A DNA stretch of 5,925 nucleotides from Syntrophales bacterium (GTDB lineage Bacteria; Desulfobacterota; Syntrophia; Syntrophales; UBA2210): contig JAQUQY010000096.1 in the NCBI GenBank assembly GCA_028715865.1, positions 1 through 5,925 on the forward strand, written 5' to 3'. Below the pieces are notes generated by a model. The model ran no database searches. It worked only from the letters and a program-made list of their open reading frames with translations, and was not told the origin of the DNA. The translations under genes were made by a program, and so were the position numbers. Of the stretch, positions 5,813-5,925 are shown piece by piece. How positions within the stretch are numbered: position 1 is the first letter of the stretch; every line of letters begins with the position of its first letter.

Positions 5813-5925
5813 AACGGAGGCGCCGGTCGGGTACCCATGGATCCCGCCAAGCTCACCCAGGCCATTCAAAACATTCTGAAATACGCCATGGAGGCCATCA
5901 CCGGCGCCGCGACCATTTCCGTACA
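5813..5925 (+). pseudogene. In-frame continuation of the kinase: start of HATPase_c domain after the amber codon (runs off window)
   Basis: Directly after the TAG, the same frame reads NGGAGRVPMDPAKLTQAI and then QNILKYAMEAI. The MDPAKLTQAIQNIL part is the standard N-box lead-in of histidine kinase ATPase domains. Spacing from the ITVRTS strand (residues 477-482) across the TAG to MD matches intact kinases if TAG replaces one residue, so no indel is needed. The N-box itself reads N-I-L-K-Y-A where N-x-x-x-N-A is usual: the second Asn is Tyr (TAC at 5882-5884). GGAGG (5816-5820) lies 16 bases before the in-frame ATG at 5837, too far for an efficient ribosome site, so independent initiation is unlikely. 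The rest of the ATPase domain lies beyond the window. Confidence 0.7.

Noticed and set aside
5816..5839. Independent ATPase-domain gene starting at ATG 5837 with GGAGG upstream
   Set aside because: The spacing of 16 bases is too long, and the ATPase homology begins before or at that ATG in the kinase frame, so an interrupted kinase fits better.

Overview
The window looks like a chromosomal segment of a Gram-negative bacterium, most likely from the former Deltaproteobacteria (Desulfobacterota/Syntrophobacterales type). The reasons are moderate to high G+C, an ileS-lspA pair with an ATGA overlap, a large two-TM sensor kinase with an extracytoplasmic sensor region, and a dispersed palindromic repeat of a kind I associate with those genomes. 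This placement is inference; no rRNA or marker comparison was possible.

Layout. (1) Positions 1-1327, plus strand: the 3' end of ileS (isoleucyl-tRNA synthetase), translationally coupled to lspA (lipoprotein signal peptidase). (2) Positions 1390-3557, minus strand, convergent with lspA: a probable two-gene operon of a squalene/phytoene synthase-family enzyme followed 23 bp later by a nitronate-monooxygenase-type flavoprotein. A good sigma70-like promoter lies just upstream. (3) Positions 3558-4363: an 806-bp gap without a large gene but with much structure. It holds the synthase promoter, a 162-bp MITE/REP-like palindromic element flanked by a 6-9 bp direct repeat, a strong Rho-independent terminator best read on the minus strand, a possible 49-52 aa small ORF feeding that terminator, two adjacent perfect inverted repeats with a third matching half-site, and candidate divergent promoters. 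(4) Positions 4364-5925, plus strand: a membrane histidine kinase. It is intact through the phosphoacceptor histidine, but an in-frame TAG interrupts it just before the ATP-binding domain. Recognisable ATPase sequence continues in the same frame to the window edge, with a conserved N-box Asn replaced by Tyr.

How the genes relate. ileS-lspA is housekeeping (translation and lipoprotein maturation). The synthase/flavoprotein pair suggests C30 or C40 isoprenoid formation plus an FMN-dependent redox step, but no hopanoid or carotenoid partners are visible here. The structured gap looks like a regulatory region between the kinase and a small minus-strand transcript, which a mobile palindrome has entered next to the synthase promoter. 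The most noteworthy points are the amber-interrupted kinase, the repeat element with its direct repeats, the clustered palindromes, and the small ORF-terminator unit.
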